Source: JAJEBT01 sp965214975
GTDB lineage: Bacteria > Pseudomonadota > Alphaproteobacteria > MPNO01 > UBA830
DNA: 64,000 bases
Reading direction: 5' to 3'
NCBI GenBank assembly: GCA_965214975.1
Contig: OZ244055.1
Location: 1,922,001-1,986,000 of the forward strand
Shown: piece by piece, positions 26,084-34,549 of the stretch
Numbering within the stretch: position 1 is the first letter of the stretch
How the letters are laid out: each line of letters starts with the position of its first letter
Position numbers and translations under genes: made by a program
The notes under the pieces: model-generated
Databases searched by the model: none
The model's input: only the letters and a program-made list of their open reading frames with translations
What the model was told of the DNA's origin: nothing

Positions 26084-26691
26084 CGGACCGTCGGCTCCGG
26101 TTGCGGAACCCGGTCTTTTCCGAACCCCAGCCCCCCGAGAAGACACGCCGTCTCGTAGAGGGGCAGCCCCACGACATTGGGATAGGAGCCGTTGACGAAC
26201 CGCACGAAGGCGCCCGCCCTGCCCTGCACGGAATAGCCTCCGGCCTTGCCGCGCCACTCGCCGCCGGTCACGTAGCTCTCGATCTCCGGGGCTTCCAGAC
26301 GCTTGAACGCGACCACGGTCCGGACCAGCCGCCGGGCCCGGCGGCCGTCCGGGGCGACGACCGTCACGCCGCCGTACACGCCGTGTCTCCGGCCCGACAG
26401 CATGCCGAGAAAGCGCCTTGCCTGGTCCGCGTCGGCGGGCTTGTCCAGGATGCGGCGCCCCAGCGCCACGACCGTGTCCGCCGCCAGCACGAAGGCGTCC
26501 GGGGCCGCGGGCACGACCGCGTCCGCCTTGGCGTCGGCAAGCCGGCGGGCGAGCGGCCCGGCCAGCTCCCCCTTGCCGGGGGTCTCGTCGATCTCGGAGG
26601 GAATGACGGCGTCGGGAACGATCCCGATCTGGGCCAGAAGCGCGCGGCGACGCGATGACGCAGACGCGAGCACCAGGCGTCCGGAAGCCAT
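26062..26691 (-). CDS. maf: Maf family nucleoside triphosphate pyrophosphatase
   Basis: A 209-residue protein with the Maf signature LVLASASSRRRALLAQIG at the N-terminus, IDET near 33-36, VLAADTVVALGRRILDKP and VVAFKRL further in, and GKAGGYSVQGRAGAFVRFVNGSYPNVVGLPLYET. Maf enzymes hydrolyse non-canonical nucleoside triphosphates to monophosphates. ATG 26691 lies 4 bases after the infA stop, so it is translated with infA. The last ~20 residues are an extra tail that overlaps the rng start. Confidence 0.95.
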   Translation of the reverse strand: MASGRLVLASASSRRRALLAQIGIVPDAVIPSEIDETPGKGELAGPLARRLADAKADAVVPAAPDAFVLAADTVVALGRRILDKPADADQARRFLGMLSGRRHGVYGGVTVVAPDGRRARRLVRTVVAFKRLEAPEIESYVTGGEWRGKAGGYSVQGRAGAFVRFVNGSYPNVVGLPLYETACLLGGLGFGKDRVPQPEPTVRCRESSS

Positions 26692-26695
26692 GGCC

Positions 26696-26914
26696 CTACT
26701 TGAAACGGAACGTGATCCGACCCTTGGTGAGATCGTAGGGCGTCATTTCGACGTTCACCCTGTCGCCCGCAAGAACGCGAATGCGGTTCTTGCGCATCTT
26801 GCCGGAAGTGTGGGCCAGCACTTCGTGCTCGTTGTCGAGTTTCACCCGGAACATCGCGTTGGGCAGCAGCTCCACCACCTGTCCGGAAAACTCCATGAAA
26901 TCTTCCTTGGCCAA
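26696..26914 (-). CDS. infA: Translation initiation factor IF-1
   Basis: A 72-residue S1/OB-fold protein starting MAKEDFMEFSGQVVELLPNAMFRV and ending DLTKGRITFRFK, matching bacterial IF-1 over its full length. It binds the 30S A site during initiation. It is the first gene of the infA-maf-rng-yacG run. Confidence 0.98.
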   Translation of the reverse strand: MAKEDFMEFSGQVVELLPNAMFRVKLDNEHEVLAHTSGKMRKNRIRVLAGDRVNVEMTPYDLTKGRITFRFK

Positions 26915-26957
26915 ATTGTCTCTCCACCTGCTGTCGCGGACGGACCGGGCGGACCCG

Positions 26958-27575
26958 CTACTCGGCGGCTTCGACCCGGTCCGCCACGTGCTTGCCGCCG
27001 TCCCATCCCCGGGACCGGATCGTGCGCTCGGCGAACTCGATCGGCTCCGGCTCCAGCGTCGTCGCCATGGTGTCGTTCCAGCGGTTGAGGAAGCCGAACA
27101 GCGAGATGACGCCCACGATCTCGACGATCTGGTAGTCGGTGTAGTGCTCGCGCAGATCCTCGAAATCCGCGTCGCCGACCATGTTCGGCACCGACGCCGC
27201 AGCCTGGGCGAAACGGAGCGCGGACCTCTCGGCCTCGCTGAACAGGTCGCTTTTCTCGAAGTCCCAGATCGCGGCGATCTTCGCGTCCTCGACCCCCGCG
27301 CGGCTGGTTCCGCCGCCGGTGTGGGCCGCGCAGTACATGCAGCCGGCCGCGAGGCTGGCGGCGTTGGCGATCATGTACTTGAGCGACGCCGGAACGGACC
27401 GCTCCGTCTGGCTGTTGACGGCCTTGCTGAGGGCCACGAAACCCTCCAGCAGCTCGGGCTTGCGCGCCATGACGCGCTGCGAGTTCGGCACGAAACCGAG
27501 CCGTTCGACCACGGGCCCGAACAGCGCCTTGAGATCCCCGAGTTCCCCGTCGTCGAGTTCCTGCACGCGACTCAT
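26958..27575 (-). CDS. Carboxymuconolactone decarboxylase/AhpD-like family protein
   Basis: A 205-residue all-helical protein with the AhpD-type redox motif Cys-Met-Tyr-Cys-Ala-Ala-His (CMYCAAH) near residue 80. The GFVPNSQRVMARKPELLEGF start is seen in peroxidase-related CMD proteins. It probably reduces peroxides or transfers disulfides using CxxC. ATG 27575 follows GGGGGAGG and overlaps the gene upstream (carbonic anhydrase-like) by 4 bases. The exact substrate is unknown. Confidence 0.87.
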   Translation of the reverse strand: MSRVQELDDGELGDLKALFGPVVERLGFVPNSQRVMARKPELLEGFVALSKAVNSQTERSVPASLKYMIANAASLAAGCMYCAAHTGGGTSRAGVEDAKIAAIWDFEKSDLFSEAERSALRFAQAAASVPNMVGDADFEDLREHYTDYQIVEIVGVISLFGFLNRWNDTMATTLEPEPIEFAERTIRSRGWDGGKHVADRVEAAE

Positions 27576-28147
27576 GGCCTCCCCCTTTTCCGTTCGGGCC
27601 GCCCCCCGGGCGGCGCCGCGCATCCGGTCCGGTATTCCTGCGCCCGTTCGGCATAGGAGTCAAACGACCATTCGAAGCCGGCGATCTCCTCCTCGGACAG
27701 CGCGCGCATGAAACGCGCCGGGCGTCCGGCCCACAGCTCTCCCGACCTGACGGTCTTGCCCGGCGTGAGCAGGGCGCCCGCCGCGAGCATGGCGCCGGTT
27801 TCCACCGTGCTGCCGTCGAGCGCGACGGCCCCCATGCCGACGAAGGCGCCGCTGTGGATGTTGCAGGCGTGCAGCAGCGCCATGTGGCCGATCGTGACGT
27901 TGTCGCCGATGTAGGTTCCCTGGTAGCGCGTGTGGACGTGGACGACGGTGCCGTCCTGGATGTTGACGCGCTCGCCGACGCGAATGGGCCGGTCGTCGCC
28001 GCGCAGGACGGCGTTGAACCAGACCGAGGAGCCGGCCCCGATCTCGACGTCGCCGATCACGCAGGCGCCGGGAGCGATGAACGCGTCGTCGGCGATTCTC
28101 GGCCGCTTGTCGAGATAGGGAAGCACGGTGCCCCGATGCCGGATCAC
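27572..28147 (-). CDS. Gamma carbonic anhydrase-like hexapeptide-repeat protein
   Basis: A 191-residue left-handed beta-helix protein. Hexapeptide turns are visible from residue 20 to 150 (IGDVEIGAGSSVWFNAVLRGDDRPIRVGERVNIQDG). The metal histidines are in VHVHTRYQG and TIGHMALLHACNIH. Members of this YrdA/PaaY/CaiE group bind zinc or iron as trimers; some are carbonic anhydrases or thioesterases. The start is GTG 28147. The ATGA overlap with the AhpD-like gene suggests co-translation. Confidence 0.92.
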   Translation of the reverse strand: MIRHRGTVLPYLDKRPRIADDAFIAPGACVIGDVEIGAGSSVWFNAVLRGDDRPIRVGERVNIQDGTVVHVHTRYQGTYIGDNVTIGHMALLHACNIHSGAFVGMGAVALDGSTVETGAMLAAGALLTPGKTVRSGELWAGRPARFMRALSEEEIAGFEWSFDSYAERAQEYRTGCAAPPGGRPERKRGRP

Positions 28148-28175
28148 GGTCGCGCCCCCTCCTGCCGCGCGGCCG

Positions 28176-29228
28176 TCACGGGTGCAGCGGCCGATGCCCG
28201 AGACCGGCGGTCTCGGGCAGGCCGAACATCAGGTTCATGTTCTGCAGCGCCTGTCCCGACGCGCCCTTGACGAGATTGTCGAGCACCGAGACCAGGATCG
28301 CCCGCCCCGGCAGGCGGTCGGCGAAAACGCCGATCAGGGCCAGGTTGGAACCCCGGACGTGACGGGTCGCCGGCAAAACCCCCTCCGGCACGGTCCGCAC
28401 GAAGGGCTCGCCGTCGTAGGCTCCGGCAAGCGTCTCCCGGAGCGCCGCGACCTCGACGCCGGGCGCGAGCCTGACGTAGACCGTCGACAGGATGCCCCGG
28501 TTCATCGGAATCAGGTGCGGCGTGAAACTCACCGTCACCCCCTGCCCCGCCGCGGCCGACAGTTCCTGCTCGATCTCCGGAGCGTGGCGGTGGCGCCCCA
28601 CGCCGTAGGCGTGAACGCCCTCGGCAACCTCCGCGAACAGGCTGGCTTCCCTGAGCGCGCGCCCCGCGCCGCTCACCCCCGACTTGGAATCGACGATGAT
28701 GCCGTCGGCGGGGTCGATCGCTCCCGCCTCGAGCAGCGGCGCAAGCGGCAGGATGGCGGACGTCGGATAGCATCCGGGACACGCCACCAGCCTCGCCGAC
28801 GCGATCGCCGCGCGCGCCCGCTCGGTCAGCCCGTAGACCGCCTCGCCCTGCAGACCCGGCGCGAGATGCGCGTGCCCGTACCACTCGGCGAAGACGGCGG
28901 GATCCCGCAGCCTGAAGTCCGCGGACAGGTCCAGGATCCTGAGATGGCCCGGCAGGGCGGCGACGACCTCCTGCGTCGTTCCGTGCGGCAGGCAGCAGAA
29001 CACGGCGTCGACGGCCGACCAGTCCTGGTCCTCGATGCGCGTCAGGGGCGGAACGCCGAGACCCGAGAACTGCGGAAAGACCTCGGAAATGTCCTTTCCC
29101 GCATGCCGGTCCGCCGTCGCCGCCGCGATCTCGACCTGCGGATGGGCGGTCAGGAGCCGCAGCAGCTCGGATCCGGTGTAGCCGGTCGCGCCGAGAAGGG
29201 CGATGCGAACGATGTTCTTCCGTGCCAC
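28176..29228 (-). CDS. argC: N-acetyl-gamma-glutamyl-phosphate reductase
   Basis: A 350-residue NADP-dependent enzyme of arginine synthesis. The nucleotide loop ALLGATGYTGSELLRLL is at the N-terminus, the catalytic Cys is in VACPGCYPTSA (about residue 150), and the HRHAPEIEQEL and SFTPHLIPMNRGI blocks are family-specific. It reduces N-acetylglutamyl phosphate to the semialdehyde. The likely start is GTG 29228. It lies about 100 bases downstream of rpsI, a common order in alphaproteobacteria. Confidence 0.96.
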   Translation of the reverse strand: MARKNIVRIALLGATGYTGSELLRLLTAHPQVEIAAATADRHAGKDISEVFPQFSGLGVPPLTRIEDQDWSAVDAVFCCLPHGTTQEVVAALPGHLRILDLSADFRLRDPAVFAEWYGHAHLAPGLQGEAVYGLTERARAAIASARLVACPGCYPTSAILPLAPLLEAGAIDPADGIIVDSKSGVSGAGRALREASLFAEVAEGVHAYGVGRHRHAPEIEQELSAAAGQGVTVSFTPHLIPMNRGILSTVYVRLAPGVEVAALRETLAGAYDGEPFVRTVPEGVLPATRHVRGSNLALIGVFADRLPGRAILVSVLDNLVKGASGQALQNMNLMFGLPETAGLGHRPLHP

Positions 29229-29325
29229 GATGCCATGCCCCGGTGAAGCGTCCCGGCGTCGCCGCGCCGCCGGTCCGCGCGGAAGGAAGGCCCCGCGCCG
29301 AAAGCCGCGGGCGGTCGCGCCGCGC

Positions 29326-29877
29326 CTACCGCTTCGAGAACTGGAAGCTGCGCCGCGCCTTGCGCTTGCCGTACTTCTTGCGCTCGACGATGCGGGAATC
29401 CCGGGTCAGGAACTTGCCCTTCTTGAGGGCGGGGCGAAGGTCCGGCTCGATCAGCGTGAGCGCCTTGGAGATCCCGTGGCGCACGGCGCCCGCCTGGCCC
29501 GACAGCCCTCCGCCCTTGACCGTGCACCAGACGTCGAAGATCGCGCCGCGGTTGACGGCCTGGAAGGGCTGGCCGATGATCATCTGCAGCACCGGCCGGG
29601 CGAAGTATTCGGGACCGGGCCTGCCGTTGACCACGACCTGCCCCGAGCCGCGCTTGAGCCACACGCGGGCCACCGCGTTCTTGCGCTTGCCGGTCGCGTA
29701 GACCCGGCCGAGCGCGTCGAGCCGAGGCCGCTCGGGCTCCTCGGCGGCAACGCCCTCCTCCCGGGGCGGAGACGCCTCCGCGTCGGCCGCCGCCCGGGCC
29801 GCCGCCAGCGCCTCGCCGAGAACGGTTTGCCGCTCCTCGGTTTGCCGCTCCTCGGTTTCCTGCTCGCTTCCCTGCAT
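29326..29877 (-). CDS. rpsI: 30S ribosomal protein S9 with N-terminal extension
   Basis: A 183-residue S9 protein. The core, from about residue 58, has GRVYATGKRKNAVARVWLK, GGGLSGQAGAVRHGISKAL and the RNA-binding end KKYGKRKARRSFQFSKR. The first ~55 residues are an acidic, Ala/Glu-rich extension as found in many alphaproteobacteria, and contain a doubled EERQT unit from a short DNA repeat. The gene follows rplM by one base, the standard rplM-rpsI operon. Confidence 0.97.
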   Translation of the reverse strand: MQGSEQETEERQTEERQTVLGEALAAARAAADAEASPPREEGVAAEEPERPRLDALGRVYATGKRKNAVARVWLKRGSGQVVVNGRPGPEYFARPVLQMIIGQPFQAVNRGAIFDVWCTVKGGGLSGQAGAVRHGISKALTLIEPDLRPALKKGKFLTRDSRIVERKKYGKRKARRSFQFSKR

Positions 29878-29878
29878 C

Positions 29879-30343
29879 TCAGAGCGTCCTCTTGTTCTTC
29901 CGGTTCAGCGCCGCCAGGTCCAGCGGCTCCGGATTCTGGGCCTCGTGAGGATGTTCCGGACCGGCGTAGACGCGAAGCTTGGTGATCTGGCGGCGGCCGA
30001 GCTTGGTCTTGGGAAGCATCCGCTCCACCGCCTTCATGACGATTCTTTCCGGCTTGCCGTCCGCCAGCAGCTTCTCCGGCGTGGTTCTCCTGATCCCTCC
30101 CGGGTATCCGGTGTGGCGGTAGTAGACCTTGTCCGTCATCTTCCTGCCGGTCAGCGCGACCTTCCCGGCGTTGACGACCACCACGCCGTCCCCGCAGTCG
30201 ACGTGCGGAGTGAAAATCGCCTTGTGCTTGCCGCGAAGCAGGCGCGCGCACAGCGCGGCGAGCCGGCCGAGAACGATGTCCTCGGCGTCGACCAGATGCC
30301 ACTTCATGGCGACGTCTTCCGCTTTCGCGGAGTAGGTCTTCAT
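29879..30343 (-). CDS. rplM: 50S ribosomal protein L13
   Basis: A 154-residue L13. MKTYSAKAEDVAMKWHLVDAEDIVLGRLA at the start, NAGKVALTGRKMTDKVYYRHTGYPGG in the middle and VYAGPEHPHEAQNPE near the end match the family. ATG 30343 was chosen because the longer upstream frame has no L13 similarity. It is the first gene of rplM-rpsI. Confidence 0.98.
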   Translation of the reverse strand: MKTYSAKAEDVAMKWHLVDAEDIVLGRLAALCARLLRGKHKAIFTPHVDCGDGVVVVNAGKVALTGRKMTDKVYYRHTGYPGGIRRTTPEKLLADGKPERIVMKAVERMLPKTKLGRRQITKLRVYAGPEHPHEAQNPEPLDLAALNRKNKRTL

Positions 30344-30498
30344 CGCGGGCTGTCCGAAAAAATGCGCCGCCGATGCGGCACGGCCGCAGGAACATGCCAG
30401 AATCCGGCCCGCTGTCAAGGCTTGCCGCGAACAAAATTTCCGCCGGCCCGCTCCCGCCGATGCTATACTCGCGGCCGGCAAGCGGGGAGTCGGGAGCC

Positions 30499-31293
30499 AT
30501 GGACAGCCATTCCGTCACCGACGCGGCGCTCGAGCGGAGCGACGCCGACGGCGTCGCGACGCTGACGCTCAACCGGCCCGAGGCGCGCAACGCCCTGTCG
30601 ATGTCCCTGATCGCGGCGCTGCAGGCGGAACTCGACGCCATCGCCGGAGACCCCGGGATCCGGGTCGTGACGATCGCCGCCGAAGGCCCCGCCTTCTGCG
30701 CCGGCCACGATCTCCGCGAACTGCGCCGGCTGTCCGGCCGGGAGGCTTGCGAGGATCTGTTCTCGCGCTGCTCGAAGCTGATGCTGACGATCATGGAGCT
30801 GCCGCAGCCGGTGGTCGCGAAAGTCCACGCCACGGCCACGGCCGCCGGATGCCAGCTCGTGGCGACCTGCGACCTCGCCGTCGCGGCCCGGTCCGCGCGC
30901 TTCGCCACGCCCGGGGTGAACATCGGCCTGTTCTGCTCGACCCCGATGGTCGCGGCGAGCCGCAACCTGCCGCGCAAGAAGATCCTGGAGATGCTGCTGC
31001 TCGGCGAGACGCTCGACGCCGGGGAGGCCGCCGCGGCGGGGCTGGTCAACAAGGCCGTGGACGACGCCGACCTCGACGGCGAGGTCGCGGCGTGGTGCGG
31101 GACGATCGCCTCCAAGTCGCCCCTGACGCTTCGCGTCGGCAAGAAGGCCTTCTACCGCCAGCTCGAGCTGCCGGTCGAGGAGGCCTACCGGTACGCCGGC
31201 AGGGTGATGGCCGAGAACATGATGGCGCGCGACGCCGGCGAGGGCATCGACGCCTTCATCGAGAAGCGCCCGCCGGAATGGACCGGCGCGTGA
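30499..31293 (+). CDS. Enoyl-CoA hydratase/isomerase family protein
   Basis: A 264-residue crotonase-fold protein with LNRPEARNALSMSL at the N-terminus, FCAGHDLREL forming one oxyanion-hole strand, and CDLAVAARSARFATPGVNIGLFCSTPMVAASR containing the second. The usual catalytic Glu pair of true hydratases is not clearly present (the AATAAGCQLVATCDL region has no Glu), so another crotonase reaction is possible. ATG 30499 follows GCGGGGAGTCGGGAG. It is divergent from rplM. Confidence 0.88.
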   Translation: MDSHSVTDAALERSDADGVATLTLNRPEARNALSMSLIAALQAELDAIAGDPGIRVVTIAAEGPAFCAGHDLRELRRLSGREACEDLFSRCSKLMLTIMELPQPVVAKVHATATAAGCQLVATCDLAVAARSARFATPGVNIGLFCSTPMVAASRNLPRKKILEMLLLGETLDAGEAAAAGLVNKAVDDADLDGEVAAWCGTIASKSPLTLRVGKKAFYRQLELPVEEAYRYAGRVMAENMMARDAGEGIDAFIEKRPPEWTGA

Positions 31294-31302
31294 AACCGCC
31301 CG

Positions 31303-31325
31303 CGGGCGCCGGGCCGGGGCGCCCG
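31303..31325. terminator. 8-bp GC hairpin after the enoyl-CoA hydratase gene
   Basis: CGGGCGCC, a 7-base loop, then GGCGCCCG. It lies 10 bases after the stop of the enoyl-CoA hydratase gene and before the convergent methyltransferase gene. It is likely a terminator, although no T run follows. Confidence 0.4.
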
Positions 31326-31371
31326 GAGCCACCCGAAGGGGATCCCGGCCCGTTCCGGATCTTCCGTCCTC

Positions 31372-32283
31372 TCATGGTCGGACCGAAGCGTGGGTGAAGA
31401 GATCGCCGGTGTCCTGACTTCCGGCTCCCGAATCGTCGGCACGTATCCCGCTCCCGTGAACCGTCGGTCCCGCGAAGGCGAGCCGACGGGACATGACGCG
31501 CATCGCTTCCGGGTTGTTGTCCACCAGAACCGCCTCCCGACCGTTGCGGACCGCCGCCTCGCCCGTGGTTCCGCTGCCCGCGAAGAAATCCAGCACGCGG
31601 TCTCCGGGTTCGCTGTGGACGCGGACCACCCGGTTCAGGATGGCGACAGGCTTCTGGGTCGGATATCCCGTCCTCTCCCTTCCGTTCGGGCTCACGACGG
31701 TGTGCCACCACACATCGGTGGGCGTCTTGCCGCGCCTGGCCTTCTCGGATCCCACGAGGCCGGGCGCCATGTAGGGGATGCGGTCAATGTCGTCGTAGCG
31801 GTAGATGTAGTTGCCGGGATCCTTCGCGTACCAGAGGATGTTGTCGTGCTTGGCCGACCAACGCTTCCTGGATCTGGCACCGTAGTCGTATGCCCAGATT
31901 ATCTCGTTGATGAACGAGTCGCGGCCGAAGATCGAGTCGAGCAGAACCTTGCAGTAGTGCGACTCGCGGCAGTCGATGTGCAGGAAGAAGGAGCCGGAGG
32001 GCGCGAGGAGTCGGTACGCCTCCCGGAGTCGCGGTTCCATGAATCCCGGGAAGTCGTCGAAGGAGTCGTCGAACGAGGACTCGCCGAGGACGCTGGTTCT
32101 GTACCGTCTCCCCTGGAACCCGGTCCGGTCTCCGTCCTCGTCCCGAACCGTCCGCAGGCGTTTCCGGGACTGGACTCTTCCGGTGTTGAACGGCGGGTCG
32201 ATGTAGATCAGGTTGAAGGAGCCGGTCTCGAACTCCGGGGTGACAGTCAGGCAATCGCCGAAGTGGATTTCCAGTGAAGCCAT
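31372..32283 (-). CDS. Solitary beta-class DNA methyltransferase
   Basis: A 303-residue methyltransferase. Motif IV is YIDPPFNTG near residue 28, the substrate region has HIDCRESHYCKVLLDSIFG and IIWAYDYGARSRKRWSAKHDNIL, TGYPTQKPVAIL precedes motif I, and motif I is DFFAGSGTTGEAAVRNGR. Order IV-to-I gives the beta class; DPPF is found in both N6-adenine and N4-cytosine enzymes. I chose ATG 32283 (MASLEIHFGDCL); a longer frame upstream lacks similarity. No nuclease gene is adjacent, so it is an orphan, possibly regulatory or a leftover of an RM unit. Confidence 0.85.
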   Translation of the reverse strand: MASLEIHFGDCLTVTPEFETGSFNLIYIDPPFNTGRVQSRKRLRTVRDEDGDRTGFQGRRYRTSVLGESSFDDSFDDFPGFMEPRLREAYRLLAPSGSFFLHIDCRESHYCKVLLDSIFGRDSFINEIIWAYDYGARSRKRWSAKHDNILWYAKDPGNYIYRYDDIDRIPYMAPGLVGSEKARRGKTPTDVWWHTVVSPNGRERTGYPTQKPVAILNRVVRVHSEPGDRVLDFFAGSGTTGEAAVRNGREAVLVDNNPEAMRVMSRRLAFAGPTVHGSGIRADDSGAGSQDTGDLFTHASVRP

Positions 32284-32426
32284 CCCCACGCCTCCGAACC
32301 CGTCCCGCTGCCCGCCACCAGGTTCCGGTATCGGACCGCCCCGCGTGCCGCCGGCGGTCATCCGGCACTTCCCCGCGTTCTTTCGGCAGCGGCGATTCGA
32401 GGGCCCGCGGAGACCCCTTCCAGGCG

Positions 32427-32795
32427 TCATCCGCGGTCCCGGCGCGGCACCGCCGGCGTCCCGGATCCGGACGTTTCCGAAGTCTCGTCGGCGACCCACC
32501 GCAGGAAGCCGGACGCTCCGTCAACGACCGGAAACGCCACCACGCAGGGACGGTCGTAGCCGTGAAGGCTCTCGACCATGGCGACAAGGTCCGCGACGAG
32601 CCCGGCCCGGGTCTTGGCGATCAGGACGGCCTCCCGGTCCTCCCGGATCCGCCCCTCCCACCGGTAGACGGAAACCATCGGATCGAGAACGTTCGCGCAG
32701 GCCGCGAGACGCGCCTCCACCAGGGCGCGGCCGATGGCGCGCGCCTCCTCCGCGCCGGAAGCGGTGATGTAGACCAGCCTGATCTCTTCGGACAT
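32427..32795 (-). CDS. cutA: Divalent cation tolerance protein CutA
   Basis: A 122-residue trimeric ferredoxin-like protein. LVYITASGAEEARAIGRALVEARLAACANVL at the N-terminus, SVYRWEGRIREDREAVLIAKT and ESLHGYDRPCVVAFPV are the CutA family blocks. Its role in metal tolerance is known mainly from E. coli and remains unclear. ATG 32795 was chosen from family length. It lies 26 bases after the DjlA-like gene on the same strand. Confidence 0.94.
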   Translation of the reverse strand: MSEEIRLVYITASGAEEARAIGRALVEARLAACANVLDPMVSVYRWEGRIREDREAVLIAKTRAGLVADLVAMVESLHGYDRPCVVAFPVVDGASGFLRWVADETSETSGSGTPAVPRRDRG

Positions 32796-32821
32796 GTCCG
32801 CATCCGGGCCTTCGTTCGGCG

Positions 32822-33571
32822 TCAGGACAGGCCGCGTTCCTTCGCGACGCGGTCGTAGGCCGCGTTGATCGTCGCCATCTTGCGGTTGGCGGCCTGCACG
32901 AACTCCTCGGGCATTCCCTTGGCCATGAGCCGGTCCGGATGGTTGTCCTTCAGCAACGCGCGGTACGCCGCCTTCACCTCGTCGTCGCTGGCGTCGGCGG
33001 GGACGCCGAGAATCTCGTAGGCGTCGCCCTCTCCGCCGCCGCCGTCGGCGTCGAACCTGAGCTCGACGCGTCGCACGCGGTCCCGGCTGAAGCCGAAGAT
33101 CCTTCCGATCTCGGCGATCTGCTCGCGCTCGGCCGAATGGTAGACCCCGTCCGCGTGACAGATCAGGATCAGGATCCCGAGCATGTCCTCGAGCATCGCC
33201 TCGTCGCGCCCGAGCAGTTGCGCGATCTGGCGGGCGTAGGGCTCGAAACCGCGCGCGTCGCGCTTGGCCAGGTTGAACACCTCCCCGACCGTCCCGCGTT
33301 CCTCCTCCGGGACGTCGAGCGTGTCGAGCAGCTGGTGCAGAACCTGGATCTCGTCGCGCGTGACCCGTCCGTCCGCCTTCGCGAGTTTCGCCGCGAGCGT
33401 GACGAAGGCGATGGAGAACGCGATCTGCCTGGTGTCCGCGTCGTCGACCTCGTTCCGGCCGGATTTCCTGTCGAACATCATGTGGCCGGCGCCGGCGCCG
33501 ACGAGCGCGCCGAGCGGCCCGCCGATGGCAAGGCCCACCGTCCCGCCGATGATCTTGCCCCAGACGCCCAC
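32822..33571 (-). CDS. DjlA-like TerB and DnaJ domain protein
   Basis: A 249-residue co-chaperone-like protein. A glycine-rich hydrophobic start (IIGGTVGLAIGGPLGALVGAGAGHMM) could insert in the membrane. A TerB-like helical domain (residues about 50-165) follows, and the C-terminal J domain begins AYEILGVPADASDDEVKAAYRALLKDNHPDRL with the HPD tripeptide that stimulates DnaK ATPase. This matches DjlA architecture (membrane anchor, TerB, J). It is followed by cutA. Confidence 0.9.
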   Translation of the reverse strand: MGVWGKIIGGTVGLAIGGPLGALVGAGAGHMMFDRKSGRNEVDDADTRQIAFSIAFVTLAAKLAKADGRVTRDEIQVLHQLLDTLDVPEEERGTVGEVFNLAKRDARGFEPYARQIAQLLGRDEAMLEDMLGILILICHADGVYHSAEREQIAEIGRIFGFSRDRVRRVELRFDADGGGGEGDAYEILGVPADASDDEVKAAYRALLKDNHPDRLMAKGMPEEFVQAANRKMATINAAYDRVAKERGLS

Positions 33572-33733
33572 GCGCTCCTCCGGCCGGGACGGCTCCCCGT
33601 TCTCCCGCGACGGCCGCCAGGCGCCGCCTGCGCTGGTCGCGCCGGCCGCCCCGCCATCGTCTTGACAAGACTAGGCGATCGGGGCTTGGATGTGAAACTC
33701 GCCGACACGGTGCCACCGCCACGGGATCCGCGG

Positions 33734-34549
33734 ATGTCCGAGCAACTTCACGGCCTGATCGCGCAGGCCGCGCCGCTGTTCGCGGGCGAGGCCGAAGTCG
33801 TGAGAACCTACTGGGACTGGGAGGGCCGGACGGTGGAGACAGACCTCCGCTGGCTCGAGCTCCAGTGCTTCAAGGAACTCAAGGGTTCCGGCGTCGGGGA
33901 ACTCGACAACATGGGCGTGATCGAGGGCCCCCTGAAGGAGATCGGCGAGGCCCTTCCCCGGCTCGACCGCGGCGTCGACCGCCACCACGTCCGCCATCTG
34001 ATGGAGGAGCTCCACGAGGAGTTCAGCCACTTCTGCGCCTTCGCCGACGCCTACGACGCGATCCGGCCCGAAGGCGCGCCGCCCCTCGACCCGCGCGCGT
34101 CGGACGGCTGGACGGAGGACAGGACGCTCACGGAGGCGCGTTACGCGATCCTTGCCGAGCACGGGGCCATCGGGCTGCGCGCCTCCAAATTCTCGGAGGG
34201 CGGCTACTGCACGCTTTTCCGCGAGGGCATGCGGGCGGGCGGCAGGGGCGGCCCCCACGCCGCGTCCGACGACCTGATCGCGAAGGCCTGCGCGCTGGTC
34301 TACGAGGACGAGTTCGGCCACATGCTCCAGGGCATCTCGGGACTCGACGACGAGGGGCTGTCGGACGGGGAGTGGAAGGAGCTCACGGAGCTCGTGGTCC
34401 GTCTTCTGCGCCTGCGCATCCCCATGCGCAACGGGCAGTTCTCCTACCCGCTCCCGGAAGAGCGCATCACCGCCATATACGCCGGCGACATCGAGCCCGA
34501 ACCCTTCGACTTCGAGGCCGCCGAGGCGCGAGGCGCGGCTCACCGGTAG
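33734..34549 (+). CDS. Uncharacterised protein, ferritin-like helical fold suspected
   Basis: A 271-residue protein I do not recognise. Two segments, MEELHEEFSHFCAFADAYDAI (about residues 95-115) and YEDEFGHMLQGI (about 195-206), look like the paired ExxH-type iron ligands of ferritin-like di-iron proteins, in a mostly helical sequence without signal peptide or membrane spans. ATG 33734 is the only good start. Its last bases overlap the end of the convergent Nfu-like gene by 10 bases, so the two stops interleave. Redox or iron chemistry is suggested by this motif and by the Fe-S genes next door, but is unproven. Confidence 0.6.
   Translation: MSEQLHGLIAQAAPLFAGEAEVVRTYWDWEGRTVETDLRWLELQCFKELKGSGVGELDNMGVIEGPLKEIGEALPRLDRGVDRHHVRHLMEELHEEFSHFCAFADAYDAIRPEGAPPLDPRASDGWTEDRTLTEARYAILAEHGAIGLRASKFSEGGYCTLFREGMRAGGRGGPHAASDDLIAKACALVYEDEFGHMLQGISGLDDEGLSDGEWKELTELVVRLLRLRIPMRNGQFSYPLPEERITAIYAGDIEPEPFDFEAAEARGAAHR

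Noticed and set aside
32284..32499. A 72-residue N-terminal extension on the solitary methyltransferase
   Set aside because: The extension is low-complexity Arg/Gly/Pro sequence without similarity; ATG 32283 starts the conserved domain.
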